DNA of 61,602 bases. It comes from an uncultured bacterium. Its GTDB lineage: Bacteria > Patescibacteriota > Gracilibacteria > Absconditabacterales > Absconditicoccaceae. Made by a program: the position numbers and the translations under genes. Positions 25,564 to 33,715 of the stretch are shown here, one piece after another. Within the stretch, counting starts at the first letter, position 1. Each line of letters starts with the position of its first letter. Below the pieces are notes generated by a model that was not told the origin of the DNA, did not search any database, and was given only the letters and a program-made list of their open reading frames with translations. The stretch is from the NCBI GenBank assembly GCA_937862935.1, contig CALMEO010000044.1:1-61602 (forward strand), given 5' to 3'.

Positions 25564-26253
25564 ATGATAGTGGGGATTTATAAAATTACAAGTCCAAAAG
25601 GTCGAGTATACATTGGGCAAAGTTCAAATGTTCTACACAGGTGGGAAACCTACAAGAAAGTACTATGTAAAGGTCAACCGAGGTTATATATGTCTTTAGT
25701 AAAGTACGGAATTGAAAACCACAACTTCGAAGTACTTGAGGAGTGTACAAAGGAACAGTTAAACGAAAGAGAACGTTATTGGCAAGAATTTTACGATGTA
25801 ATTGGAAGAAACGGACTAAACTGTAAATTAACAAAAACAGAAGATAAGTCAGGTACATGTTCAGAACAGGTAAAAGAGAAGATTTCAATTACAATGAAAA
25901 AAATGGGATATCGTCCCCCTTCTAGAGAAGGGGTACAGGGTTACTGGAAAGGTAAAACAAAACCTGTAGAAGCTAACTTGAAAACTTCAGTAAAACTTAA
26001 AGGGATTATTCGAGGACCTAAATCTGAAGAGTCGAAAAGTTTACAACGACAGTCTATGTCGGAGAAAGTACCTTGGAACAAAGGTAAAAAGTATACACAA
26101 ACTAACCAAAGAAAAGGTAGAAAAATCATTAACATACTAACCGGTATAGTCTATGATTCTATTAAACAAGCTTCACTTGTAGAGCAGGTTTCAAGAGATA
26201 CTGTCACGTACAGTTGTAAAAAGTTACAAAGTCCATTTAAGTACTATGCTTGA
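25564..26253 (+). CDS. GIY-YIG homing endonuclease
   Basis: Starting at ATG 25564 the protein reads MIVGIYKITSPKGRVYIGQS, a full GIY-YIG core. The helix QLNERERYWQEFYD carries the catalytic Glu, and NUMOD3 repeats and a NUMOD1-like HTH end follow (GIVYDSIKQASLVEQVSRDTVTYSC). The frame is open upstream to TTG 25477; those 29 residues (PYREKHYGDFRYF) resemble the N-terminus of HNH enzymes such as the one at 6850, perhaps a relic. It is inserted after the T9SS mini-protein. Confidence 0.85.
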   Translation: MIVGIYKITSPKGRVYIGQSSNVLHRWETYKKVLCKGQPRLYMSLVKYGIENHNFEVLEECTKEQLNERERYWQEFYDVIGRNGLNCKLTKTEDKSGTCSEQVKEKISITMKKMGYRPPSREGVQGYWKGKTKPVEANLKTSVKLKGIIRGPKSEESKSLQRQSMSEKVPWNKGKKYTQTNQRKGRKIINILTGIVYDSIKQASLVEQVSRDTVTYSCKKLQSPFKYYA

Positions 26254-26281
26254 TTTTCTGAGAAAACATTCTTATATTAAG
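26250..26281 (+). promoter_or_regulatory. Promoter, TATATTAAG variant
   Basis: TTG 26250-26252 (overlapping the homing gene stop), 20 bases, TATATTAAG 26273-26281, driving the nuclease at 26305. Confidence 0.6.
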
Positions 26282-26304
26282 AGAAATAGATACACGTAAA
26301 GCAC

Positions 26305-27240
26305 ATGGCAAAAAAGGTACCAAACGAGGTTAAGATAATCCAAAAGTATGAGAAAAAGCAGATAGATTATTCAATTAGTAAGTCTATCTCATATTCACAA
26401 ACGTTAATGTACAGTACATGTCCTCATGCATGGTCATTATCATATGTGAAAAACTTGCAAACGTACAAACCCTCTATTCACACTGTATTTGGTACAGCTT
26501 TACATGAAACTTTACAAGAATGGTTAACAGTTCTGTACACTCAAACCGTTAAAGCAGCTACCGAAATAGATCTAGGTGTATTACTTTTACAGAAAATGCA
26601 TACAACCTATAAGAAAGAGAAGGAAAGATTCGGTCAACATTTCAGTAATTCTCAGGAATTATCGGAATTTCACAATGATGGTGTAGAAATTCTGGGATAC
26701 ATTAAGCGAAATAGAGCTAGGTATTTCAGTAATAGAGCTACTTACCTGGTTGGAGTAGAGATTCCACTGGTATATTCCGTTGCAAAGAACGTATACTTTA
26801 AAGGGTATATTGATGTAGTCCTGTACAATTCTAATGCGGATAAGTACACGATATTAGATATTAAGACTTCCACTTCAGGGTGGAATGCTACAGCAAAGAA
26901 AGATGATAAGAAGTTAGCTCAACTATTACTCTACAAGGAATTTTTAGCTAAACAGTTTGACATTGATGTAGATAAGATTGATGTTCAATACTTTATCGTA
27001 AAAAGAAAAGTACCAGATGATCCAGAATACCCAGCAATGGGCAGAAGAGTACAGGAATTTGCACCACCTTCAGGAAAAATCAAAAGAGGTCAAGCTTTAG
27101 CAGCTTTGATTAGATTTGTAACAGATGCTTTTGATGAGGAAGGTAGGTATATAGAGAAGGAATATAGTAAAATACCTTCAAAAAGTAACTGTATGTTTTG
27201 TCAATTTAAAGATACTGAACATTGTAATGCTAGGTTTTAA
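26305..27240 (+). CDS. Cas4/RecB-like PD-(D/E)XK exonuclease with Fe-S cysteines
   Basis: This 311-residue nuclease begins with SYSQTLMYSTCPHAW (Cys39) and FGTALHETLQEWL, the RecB-family His motif. It has the catalytic core GYIDVVLY...YTILDIKTS (Asp...Asp-x-Lys) near 170-192, then QLLLYKEFL. It ends with three cysteines, Cys296, Cys299 and Cys307. One early plus three late Cys is the 4Fe-4S arrangement of Cas4, AddB and DNA2. Phage relatives serve as recombination exonucleases. No CRISPR genes accompany it. Confidence 0.85.
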   Translation: MAKKVPNEVKIIQKYEKKQIDYSISKSISYSQTLMYSTCPHAWSLSYVKNLQTYKPSIHTVFGTALHETLQEWLTVLYTQTVKAATEIDLGVLLLQKMHTTYKKEKERFGQHFSNSQELSEFHNDGVEILGYIKRNRARYFSNRATYLVGVEIPLVYSVAKNVYFKGYIDVVLYNSNADKYTILDIKTSTSGWNATAKKDDKKLAQLLLYKEFLAKQFDIDVDKIDVQYFIVKRKVPDDPEYPAMGRRVQEFAPPSGKIKRGQALAALIRFVTDAFDEEGRYIEKEYSKIPSKSNCMFCQFKDTEHCNARF

Positions 27241-27264
27241 TATTGTTATATATTTATACAATAT
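27240..27264 (+). promoter_or_regulatory. Perfect 7-bp hairpin, ATATTTAT loop
   Basis: ATATTGT (27240-27246) pairs with ACAATAT (27258-27264) around TATATATTTAT, between the nuclease and the RHH gene. It belongs to the TATTTAT hairpin class. Confidence 0.4.
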
Positions 27265-27285
27265 ATAAACATATATTTATTAACT

Positions 27286-27474
27286 ATGGATTCAAAAAAA
27301 CTGACAAGCGTAAAGGTGGAACAAGAGTTGTTCCAAGATTTTAAAGAAGAGTGTGTTAGATACAAGTTTTCACTACAGAAACTTGTAGATCGTTCAATAT
27401 ACCTGTATTTAACAGATGAGGGGTTTAGGCAAAGACTTCACTTACAAACCAATCTTAAGTTACCAAAAAAGTAG
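27286..27474 (+). CDS. Ribbon-helix-helix-like small DNA-binding protein
   Basis: The 62-residue protein has a short basic strand (KLTSVKVEQ) followed by two helices (ELFQDFKEECVRYKFSLQKLVDRSIYLYLTD), as in Arc/CopG/MetJ repressors. It may regulate phage transcription. A dyad-rich segment (27240-27285) lies immediately upstream and could be its operator; this is inference. Confidence 0.62.
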   Translation: MDSKKLTSVKVEQELFQDFKEECVRYKFSLQKLVDRSIYLYLTDEGFRQRLHLQTNLKLPKK

Positions 27475-27567
27475 AATAGTAAGAGTATAGGAAAGTGACC
27501 TATATACACATTAACAAAACAACAGGTACTAGACCCGGTTGTATATTAAACTATATTTAAGAAAAAC

Positions 27568-29072
27568 ATGTCGAACAATAAAAGTTACGAAACAAAATTT
27601 CGTCACCTTAAGCGAGAGGATAGAAAGAAAATCTTGCTTTTGTGTGACGATATTTGATGCTCCCCCTGGAGAAATCTAGGGGGAGGAAAGCAATCAGAAT
27701 GCACAGCGGTATTGCAACAATGGCTAGAGAAATAGTTATTGGAACAGCACATCACTTTAACTGGTTAAATGTTGGTGCTGCAATTAATCACCCAGATAAT
27801 GGAAAGGGTTTTGACCTATCTAACGATATAAATGTATTAACAGGTTTGGAAGATTCTTGGGTAAGAGTAATAGGTAGTAATGGTTATGGAGATGCAAACC
27901 TGATTAGAGGTTTGATGAAACAGGAGAAACCGGATGCAATCTTTATCTTTACAGACCCTAGGTATTGGGTATGGTTATTTGAATTGGAAAGAGAGATTAG
28001 AAATCAAATCCCAATTTATTATTTAAACATTTGGGATGATCTTCCAACTCCATTATACAATAAACCATACTATGAATCCTGTGATCTGTTAATGGCTATT
28101 TCAAAACAAACTAAAAACATTAATGAGATAGTCTTAGGTGAAGAAGCTAAAAACAAAATCATTAAATATGTTCCTCACGGAATAAATGAAAATCATTTCT
28201 TTCCTATCAGAGAAGGACATGAGAACTTTGAACTGTTAAAAGAGTTTAAAAGTAAGATGTTTGGAGGAAAAGATATTGAATTTGTTGTACTTTTTAATTC
28301 AAGAAACATTAGAAGAAAATCACCTGGGGATGTAATACTATCTTACAAACTCTTCTGTGATAAAATTGGAAAAGAAGCTTCTAAAAAATGTGCATTAGTA
28401 ATGCATACACAAGCTGTAGATGATAATGGAACAGATCTGTATGCAGTTAGAGAAGCTCTTTGTGATGAAAGTTACATAAATGTATTCTTCTCACAAGATA
28501 AACTGGAAACTCCACAAATGAACCTGTTATGTAACATAGCGGATGTAGGTTTACTCATTACTTCAAATGAAGGATGGGGATTATCCCTAACTGAAACCAT
28601 GATGAGTGGTAGAATGATCATTGCAAATGTTACAGGAGGAATGCAAGACCAAATGAGATTTGAAGGTAATGATGGAAAATGGATTGACTTTACTCCGGAT
28701 TTTCCTTCTAACCATAGGGGAACTTTCAAGAAATGTGGTAAATGGGCAATACCAGTATTCCCTTCTAACCTATCTTTAGTAGGTTCACCATCTACTCCGT
28801 ATATTTTTGACGATAGATGTAGTCCTGAAGATGTTGCTGATGCAATAAACGAAGTTTATCACATGGACAAAGAAGAGAGAGAAAGAAGAGGTTTACTAGC
28901 TAGAGAATGGGTAACTTCAAATGAATCAGGAATGTCAGCAAGACAAATGTGTGAAAACATTATTGAATCAATGGACGAAGCATTTGAAAAATTTGTTCCA
29001 AGACCGAGATTTGAATTACACAAGATCACAGATAGACCTAAAAAACGTTTAACACATAAATTACAATATTGA
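27568..29072 (+). CDS. GT-B glycosyltransferase interrupted by candidate translational bypass
   Basis: Frame 1 runs from ATG 27568 for 29 codons (ending KKILLLCDDI), then meets TGA at 27655. The protein resumes in another frame at 27696 with RMHSGIATMAREIVIG and continues to 29072. Joining across 27655-27695 gives about 487 residues. The body has GT4-type features: SNEGWGLSLTETMMSGRMII near the C-terminus (E-x7-E) and VPHGINENHFF at the domain junction. LLLCDDI-RMHSG makes a natural first strand and glycine loop, so both parts belong to one gene. Initiation at TTG 27654 or ATG 27657 would give a protein lacking the first strand. It probably transfers a sugar in virion, DNA or host glycan modification. 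Confidence 0.78.
27655..27695 (+). other. 41-nt coding gap with hairpin, candidate bypass element
   Basis: The segment starts with TGA directly after an ATT codon and ends with an ATC codon, both read by one Ile tRNA. Inside, CTCCCCCT (27660-27667) pairs perfectly with AGGGGGAG (27678-27685) around a 10-base loop. The GGGGGAGG stretch lies several bases before the landing codon. A stop after take-off, a hairpin and an SD-like site before landing are the parts known from T4 gene 60. The net shift of 41 nt excludes simple readthrough. Confidence 0.55.
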
Positions 29073-29129
29073 TTATTCATATTAGTTTTTTTATTAGTTT
29101 TTTATTTTACAAGCTATTTATAATAGAGA

Positions 29130-29282
29130 ATGGGACGACTTAAAAAGTATTTATCGCAAGAAGAAAAGATAGAAGCTCAAAAAGAGTGGTCTCGTTCTTA
29201 TTATTGGAAAAATAAAGAACAGATAGATGAAAAAGCAAGAGAAAAATATAGACAAGGGAAACAAAAGAAAAGGGGAGTATAG
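29130..29282 (+). CDS. Small basic protein, 50 aa (possible N-terminus of next gene)
   Basis: The sequence MGRLKKYLSQEEKIEAQKEW...YYWKNKEQ is charged and helical, typical of the N-terminal part of some phage nucleases. It follows a CTATT/AATAG mini-hairpin at 29114-29126 and overlaps the next ORF by 56 bases in another frame. Either a separate peptide or the first part of a frameshifted endonuclease. Confidence 0.45.
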   Translation: MGRLKKYLSQEEKIEAQKEWSRSYYWKNKEQIDEKAREKYRQGKQKKRGV

Positions 29283-29925
29283 GAAGTGTAGAGGTTGTGA
29301 CAAGGAGCTGTATTACCGTCCTTTTGAAGTCCAGAAAGGTATCACCAGATTTTGTTCACATTCCTGCAAAGCTAAAGTTGTGGTAAATAAACGTAAAACA
29401 GGTAAGATGTTAACCTGTTTAAATTGTAACAACAGTTTTTATGCACAGTACAAAGAAATTCAAAACAATAGAAAAAGTTGTTCACCGAAATGTGCTAACG
29501 AACTTAAAATTGGATTACCCTTATTGTCAAAAAGAACTGGGTATAATAAGGTATGTAAAACATGTCAAAAAACTTTCTATGTAGCTTTATGGAATCAGCA
29601 CCAAAAATACTGTTCAGTAGATTGTTACGTTTCTTCTGAAGGAATAAGATACAAAGCTAATTATAACCCGGATTCAATTAAAATAATTGAAAGTTACGGT
29701 CAATTATACGGGTACTGTTTTAAACATGCGTTGAACGGAGGTGAATTTAGGGTACCAGGAACATATTATCACGTAGATGCGTATGACGAAAAGGAGAATG
29801 TAGTACTAGAGATCGATGAAAATCATCATTTTCTCTCTGACGGAACATTGAAATTGTACGACATTAAAAGACAATTTAAGATACAAGAAATACTAAAGTG
29901 TAAATTTATAAGAATTAAAATTTAA
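29227..29925 (+). CDS. Zinc-ribbon plus Vsr/DUF559-like nuclease, putative homing endonuclease
   Basis: Three Cys-rich modules (CRGCDKELYYR...FCSHSCK, CLNCNNSFYA...CSPKC, CKTCQKTFYV...YCSVDC) occupy residues 20-142. A PD-(D/E)XK-like end follows, VDAYDEKENVVLEIDENHHF...DIKRQFKIQEILKCKFIRI, similar to the Vsr/DUF559 nuclease fold. Position between two glycosyltransferase genes and a homing-type upstream motif suggest a mobile endonuclease of a different class from the GIY-YIG and HNH genes. The true start is uncertain (see 29130). Confidence 0.6.
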   Translation: MKKQEKNIDKGNKRKGEYRKCRGCDKELYYRPFEVQKGITRFCSHSCKAKVVVNKRKTGKMLTCLNCNNSFYAQYKEIQNNRKSCSPKCANELKIGLPLLSKRTGYNKVCKTCQKTFYVALWNQHQKYCSVDCYVSSEGIRYKANYNPDSIKIIESYGQLYGYCFKHALNGGEFRVPGTYYHVDAYDEKENVVLEIDENHHFLSDGTLKLYDIKRQFKIQEILKCKFIRIKI

Positions 29926-29932
29926 AAAGTTT

Positions 29933-30457
29933 ATGGAGAATAAGATTAGTTGCGTTATTTCAGCACCGGTGGATACGTACAGTGGGTACGGTGCTCGAAG
30001 CAGAGACCTGATAAAAACTATCATAGAAACTAGACCAGATTGGAACATTACAATATTGTCCCAAAGGTGGGGAAATACACGATTCGGTTACCTGGAAGAC
30101 CATAATGAAACAGGCTTACAATCGAGAATTATAACAAACTTAACATTTCAACCTGATGTGTGGATTCAGGTCACGATTCCTTCAGAATTCCAAAAAGTAG
30201 GTAAATACGCAATCGGAGTAACAGCAGGAATTGAAACAACACTTTGTGATGCTTCTTGGATACAGGGATGTAATAATATGGATTTAGTTCTAGTTTCATC
30301 TCAACATGCTAAAAAAGTTTTCACTGAAAGTAAGTATAACGTAACAGATAACAGAACAGGACAAGTAACAAGTTACATAGAGTTAAAAACTAAAATGGAA
30401 GTGTTATTCGAAGGAGTTGACACTACTAAGTACTGTAAAATAGATTGGGAGGATTAA
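29933..30457 (+). CDS. GT-B glycosyltransferase, N-terminal half
   Basis: The 174 residues form one Rossmann-like domain: CVISAPVDTYSGYGARSRDL, the NITILSQRWG strand, ALT-type VTAGIETTLC and DLVLVSSQHAKKVF. The half ends VLFEGVDTTKYCKIDWED, exactly where a GT-B enzyme passes to its C-terminal domain. A TAA follows. The missing half is encoded at 30537 in a different frame. Joined, the product would be about 435 residues, a normal GT4 length. Confidence 0.75.
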   Translation: MENKISCVISAPVDTYSGYGARSRDLIKTIIETRPDWNITILSQRWGNTRFGYLEDHNETGLQSRIITNLTFQPDVWIQVTIPSEFQKVGKYAIGVTAGIETTLCDASWIQGCNNMDLVLVSSQHAKKVFTESKYNVTDNRTGQVTSYIELKTKMEVLFEGVDTTKYCKIDWED

Positions 30458-30551
30458 AAACGTAGGTCATTGGGTTTCGGACTCAGAACCACCTATGAGA
30501 AGAATAGGTGGAAAAATTAAGAAATAAACGAATATTATGAAAAAAACAGAT
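30455..30551 (+). other. 97-nt gap with perfect hairpin between glycosyltransferase halves
   Basis: The gap opens with TAA after a GAT codon (30452-30454) and closes with a GAT codon (30549-30551). CCACCTAT (30489-30496) pairs perfectly with ATAGGTGG (30504-30511) around a 7-base loop. The identical codons at both ends would suit peptidyl-tRNA hopping. An ATG at 30537 with A-rich context would instead allow separate translation of the second half. Confidence 0.45.
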
Positions 30552-31337
30552 TCAAAAATTTATCAGGACCTACTAAAAATACCGGAAGATTTTTTATTTC
30601 TCGTAGTTGGACATTGGCTTCCAGGTGATATGGGAGAAGATAGGAAGAATATTGGATTCACAATCAAAGCATTCTTAGAAACATTTAAGAATAGACCAGT
30701 AAATAAACGTCCTGCATTATTACTTAAGGTGCAAGCTGGAGCTGGAACATCTATTATGGACCGTGAATTATTGTTAGATAAGATTGATGCAATAAGGAAA
30801 ACTGTAAAAGGTGACTTACCGAATGTATATGTACTTCACGGTGACATGACTGATACAGAGGTCAACGAGTTATACAATAGTCCTAAAGTAAAAGCAATGG
30901 TATCTCTTACAAAAGGGGAAGGATTTGGAAGACCTTTACTGGAATTTAGTCTAATAAACAAACCAATCATTGCAAGTGCTTGGTCAGGACATGTAGATTT
31001 CTTAGATAAAGAATTTGTTACATTTGTAGGGGGTACACTTACACCTGTACACCCGTCAGCAGCTGTTGATAGAATGATACTAAGGGAAAGTTTATGGTTT
31101 ACACCAGATTCAAATGAAGTAGGAAGAGCATTTAAGAATGTTTATGACAACTATGATAAACTTATAGGGAATGCAAAAAGACAGGGACATAAGTCAAGAA
31201 CTAACTACTCTTATGAAAATATGAGAGACTTAGTAAAAACATTGTTAGACTCAAACATACCAGAGTTTCCAACCCAAGTTCAATTGAAATTACCTCAATT
31301 GAAGAAAATTGAATTACCAAAACTAAAAAAAGTATAA
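30537..31337 (+). CDS. GT-B glycosyltransferase, C-terminal (nucleotide-sugar) half
   Basis: This part has FLVVGHWLPGDMGEDRKN near residue 22, the GT4 donor-site signature KGEGFGRPLLEFSLINKPIIAS near 127 with the E-x7-E pair, and a C-terminal helix. The tail (LPQLKKIELPKLKK) is a short repeat. It lacks an acceptor domain and should need the upstream half. The start chosen is the only ATG in frame before the conserved region. Confidence 0.75.
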   Translation: MKKTDSKIYQDLLKIPEDFLFLVVGHWLPGDMGEDRKNIGFTIKAFLETFKNRPVNKRPALLLKVQAGAGTSIMDRELLLDKIDAIRKTVKGDLPNVYVLHGDMTDTEVNELYNSPKVKAMVSLTKGEGFGRPLLEFSLINKPIIASAWSGHVDFLDKEFVTFVGGTLTPVHPSAAVDRMILRESLWFTPDSNEVGRAFKNVYDNYDKLIGNAKRQGHKSRTNYSYENMRDLVKTLLDSNIPEFPTQVQLKLPQLKKIELPKLKKV

Positions 31338-31708
31338 TGAAACTTTTAAAGAACCTCTACAACAAATTTTTTAATAAAAAAGTTAACGAAGTTAAACCGG
31401 ATACAGACCCGTTTGGAGATAAATTTAGAGAGCAAGCTAAGAAAATTTTAGAGATGAAAAGTTCAGACGTCTCTGAGGCAGTAAAGACTAGAGTAGCATT
31501 TACTTTGGATCCGGTTGAATTTAGCAAGAGTCTATCGTTTGATGAATATGAACTGGACACTGTAACATTGAGAAACCTATCCCCTGGTGCAAGAAAGAAA
31601 ATCTTAAAAATTGTTAGAGAAGATCAAAACGCTAGAATAGAGACTTTTATAAGGATTACAGAGAATCTTAAGGGTATTCCTAGACACTTAAAATTAGAAT
31701 TAAAATAA
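31337..31708 (+). CDS. Hypothetical protein, 123 aa
   Basis: A basic, mostly helical protein without recognised family. It starts in the stop of the glycosyltransferase gene (TAATG) and ends at the next start (TAATG), so it is co-translated with both. Confidence 0.65.
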   Translation: MKLLKNLYNKFFNKKVNEVKPDTDPFGDKFREQAKKILEMKSSDVSEAVKTRVAFTLDPVEFSKSLSFDEYELDTVTLRNLSPGARKKILKIVREDQNARIETFIRITENLKGIPRHLKLELK

Positions 31709-32157
31709 TGGAACAAATGACAATTTGCCCACACTGTGGAGGAAATGCCTGTTTTGAACAGCAAGTATCGGAAGATGTAACAACTAAATTCTGTTTCGGA
31801 TGTGGATGGTCCACAAGTACACCTATGAAAGTGGGTAGTAGATTAGTAACAGAAACACTGGATACATCACCAAGTTTGTACAAAGACTTAATGTATACGG
31901 ATGATAAAGGTCAAGTATGGTTTCCTGCTACAGTCACATTACCGGAGAAAGGAATGGTGTTTTTAGATGGAACATCAAAAGATAATTGGCAATGGGCAGC
32001 AGTAAAAGCTGTGGAAATTACAAAAGAAGAAAAATCTAAGTTCCCAAAAGATCAGAAATATAAAATGGACACAAAAAATATGAAATTTTTTGGACAAAGA
32101 GACTTCATGGATGCATTGGATGAGATTCACTTCTTTGATATTCAAGTTGTAGAATAG
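31708..32157 (+). CDS. Zinc-ribbon protein, 149 aa
   Basis: An N-terminal zinc ribbon (CPHCGGNACFEQ...FCFGCGWS, residues 5-31) is followed by a beta-rich domain with Trp and Lys residues (VWFPATVTLPEKGMVFLDG). Similar architecture occurs in phage tail-region proteins. Exact role unknown. Confidence 0.62.
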   Translation: MEQMTICPHCGGNACFEQQVSEDVTTKFCFGCGWSTSTPMKVGSRLVTETLDTSPSLYKDLMYTDDKGQVWFPATVTLPEKGMVFLDGTSKDNWQWAAVKAVEITKEEKSKFPKDQKYKMDTKNMKFFGQRDFMDALDEIHFFDIQVVE

Positions 32158-32178
32158 AGAAATTCTTCATATATTTAA
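32147..32178 (+). promoter_or_regulatory. Promoter, TATATTTAA variant
   Basis: TTG 32147-32149, 20 bases, TATATTTAA 32170-32178. The ATG at 32181 is two bases later, so the mRNA would be near leaderless. Confidence 0.5.
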
Positions 32179-32186
32179 GTATGAAG
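32165..32186 (+). promoter_or_regulatory. Perfect 7-bp hairpin covering a start codon
   Basis: CTTCATA (32165-32171) pairs with TATGAAG (32180-32186); the ATG lies inside the 3' arm. RNA from upstream would hide the start, while RNA begun at the overlapping promoter would lack the 5' arm. Confidence 0.5.
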
Positions 32187-32834
32187 TTAAGTTATGCAAT
32201 TACAGTAAAAGATGAACTGGAAGAAGTCACGAGATTAATTGAGTTTTTAATTAAGCATAAACGTACAGAAGATGAAATCATCATACTATTTGACACAGGA
32301 GGAAGTGTAGATGTTCATGTATATCTAGATTCGATAGATCATGAAGATATTTTCATAATACAAGACCAGTTTAAAGGAAACTTTGCTGATTGGAAAAATT
32401 TATTAACATCGTATTGTACTGGAGATTACATTTTTCAGATTGATGCTGATGAATACCCGGATGAAGTCCTTGTCCTAACTTTACCTGAAATTTTAGAACT
32501 AACCGGTGAAGTAGATATTATTCTGGTTCCAAGAGTTAATACAGTAAAGGGTATTACCGAAGCTCATATAAAAAAGTGGGGATGGATTATGAACGATAAA
32601 GGTTGGGTTAATTTTCCCGATTTTCAGTGGAGAATCTACAAAAATAGTCCTTATATTAAGTGGAAAAATAAAGTTCACGAAGTGTTAACAGGGTATAAAA
32701 GTTATGCAACATTACCAGAAAGACAAGAGTATTCACTTTATCATCCAAAAACAATTGATAGACAGGAAAAGCAAAATAGCAGCTATTTATTGTTACAGAA
32801 AGAACGTAACAATGAACTATCAAAAAATTTATGA
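32181..32834 (+). CDS. GT2-like glycosyltransferase, 217 aa
   Basis: A GT-A fold is indicated by the MKLSYAITVKDELEEVTRLIEFL start, the DTGGS loop and the acidic YIFQIDADEYPDE metal motif near residue 90. WRIYKNSPYIKWKNKVHEVL is the usual acceptor-side segment of such enzymes. The last 18 residues (after RQEKQN) are encoded by sequence that belongs to the inserted HNH element, which overlaps by 23 bases. Confidence 0.8.
   Translation: MKLSYAITVKDELEEVTRLIEFLIKHKRTEDEIIILFDTGGSVDVHVYLDSIDHEDIFIIQDQFKGNFADWKNLLTSYCTGDYIFQIDADEYPDEVLVLTLPEILELTGEVDIILVPRVNTVKGITEAHIKKWGWIMNDKGWVNFPDFQWRIYKNSPYIKWKNKVHEVLTGYKSYATLPERQEYSLYHPKTIDRQEKQNSSYLLLQKERNNELSKNL
32790..32812 (+). promoter_or_regulatory. 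Perfect 7-bp hairpin at HNH start
   Basis: TTGTTAC (32790-32796) pairs with GTAACAA (32806-32812), ending on the A of the HNH start codon. CTATTTAT (32783-32790) immediately precedes the 5' arm. Confidence 0.55.
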
Positions 32835-33711
32835 TCAAATAATTGATCGAGCACAAAAAGAAAATAGAAGGAAAAGTAAAGAAGTTTATTTCGAAAGACA
32901 TCATATTATTCCGAAATGTTTGGGAGGAAGTAACGAAAAGTCAAACTTAGTTTTACTAACTGCAAGGGAACATTTTTTATGTCATTGGATACTATATAGG
33001 TTACATCCTACTAATTCGAAACTACTTTTTGCATTTAAGATGATGTGTGATGTACAAAATAGGGAAAGAATGAACAGATTTGTTCCTTCTTCAAGAATTG
33101 TAGCTGAAGCTAGAGAAGCTTTTAGTACACTAATTAGAACTCTTCCGAAAACTGAAGAAACTAAACAGAAAATTTCAAAAGCAAATTTAGGTAGGATTTG
33201 GACAGAAGAAGCTAGAAAAAATCACAAAGAAGGGGTAAAAGGGTGTAAAAAGCCTACAAGAACACCGGAACATCTATCAAAGATATCAGAAGCACTAAAA
33301 GGAAAGAAAAAAAAGCCCTTTTCTGAAGAACATAAACGTAAGATTTCGGAAACACTTAGTAAAAAGCAAAAAACATCTGTACACTTACTTAGAATTTCAG
33401 AAGCATTGAAAGGAAGGGAACTAACCGAAGAAACTAAACAAAAAATTAGAGAGAAAAATACAGGTAAAAAACACACCGAAGAAACTAAACAAAAAATGAG
33501 AGAGAAAAATACAGGTAAAAAACACACCGAAGAAACTAAACAAAAAATGAAACATCCAAAACCTGTTGGATTTGGAGAAAAAGTAAGACAAAGAAATCTA
33601 GATAGGGGCAAACTTGGACCATTACAAAGATTACAGTGTCCACATTGTAATGTGGAGATGTCGATAAACAACATATACAGGTTTCATTTTGATAATTGTA
33701 AAAATAAGTAA
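32812..33711 (+). CDS. HNH homing endonuclease with expanded NUMOD3 repeats
   Basis: The 299-residue protein has the same first 60 residues as the enzyme at 5275 (MNYQKIYDQIIDRA, then HHIIPKCLGGSN). It has seven or more NUMOD3-like units and a CPHC...FHFDNC finger. The start at 32812 matches the paralogue and sits at a hairpin end. A 51-bp tandem duplication lengthens the DNA-binding region. It interrupts the glycosyltransferase cluster. Confidence 0.88.
   Translation: MNYQKIYDQIIDRAQKENRRKSKEVYFERHHIIPKCLGGSNEKSNLVLLTAREHFLCHWILYRLHPTNSKLLFAFKMMCDVQNRERMNRFVPSSRIVAEAREAFSTLIRTLPKTEETKQKISKANLGRIWTEEARKNHKEGVKGCKKPTRTPEHLSKISEALKGKKKKPFSEEHKRKISETLSKKQKTSVHLLRISEALKGRELTEETKQKIREKNTGKKHTEETKQKMREKNTGKKHTEETKQKMKHPKPVGFGEKVRQRNLDRGKLGPLQRLQCPHCNVEMSINNIYRFHFDNCKNK
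33430..33550 (+). repeat. 51-bp tandem repeat within the HNH gene
   Basis: Units 33430-33480 and 33481-33531 differ at one base, and a third partial unit follows. Each encodes 17 residues (ETKQK[I/M]REKNTGKKHTE), one NUMOD3 unit, so the copy number changed recently. Confidence 0.85.
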
Positions 33712-33715
33712 AATT

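Noticed and set aside
26305-27240. CRISPR-associated Cas4 with a CRISPR array
   Set aside because: No repeat-spacer array or other cas gene is present; phage Cas4/RecB-like nucleases often stand alone.
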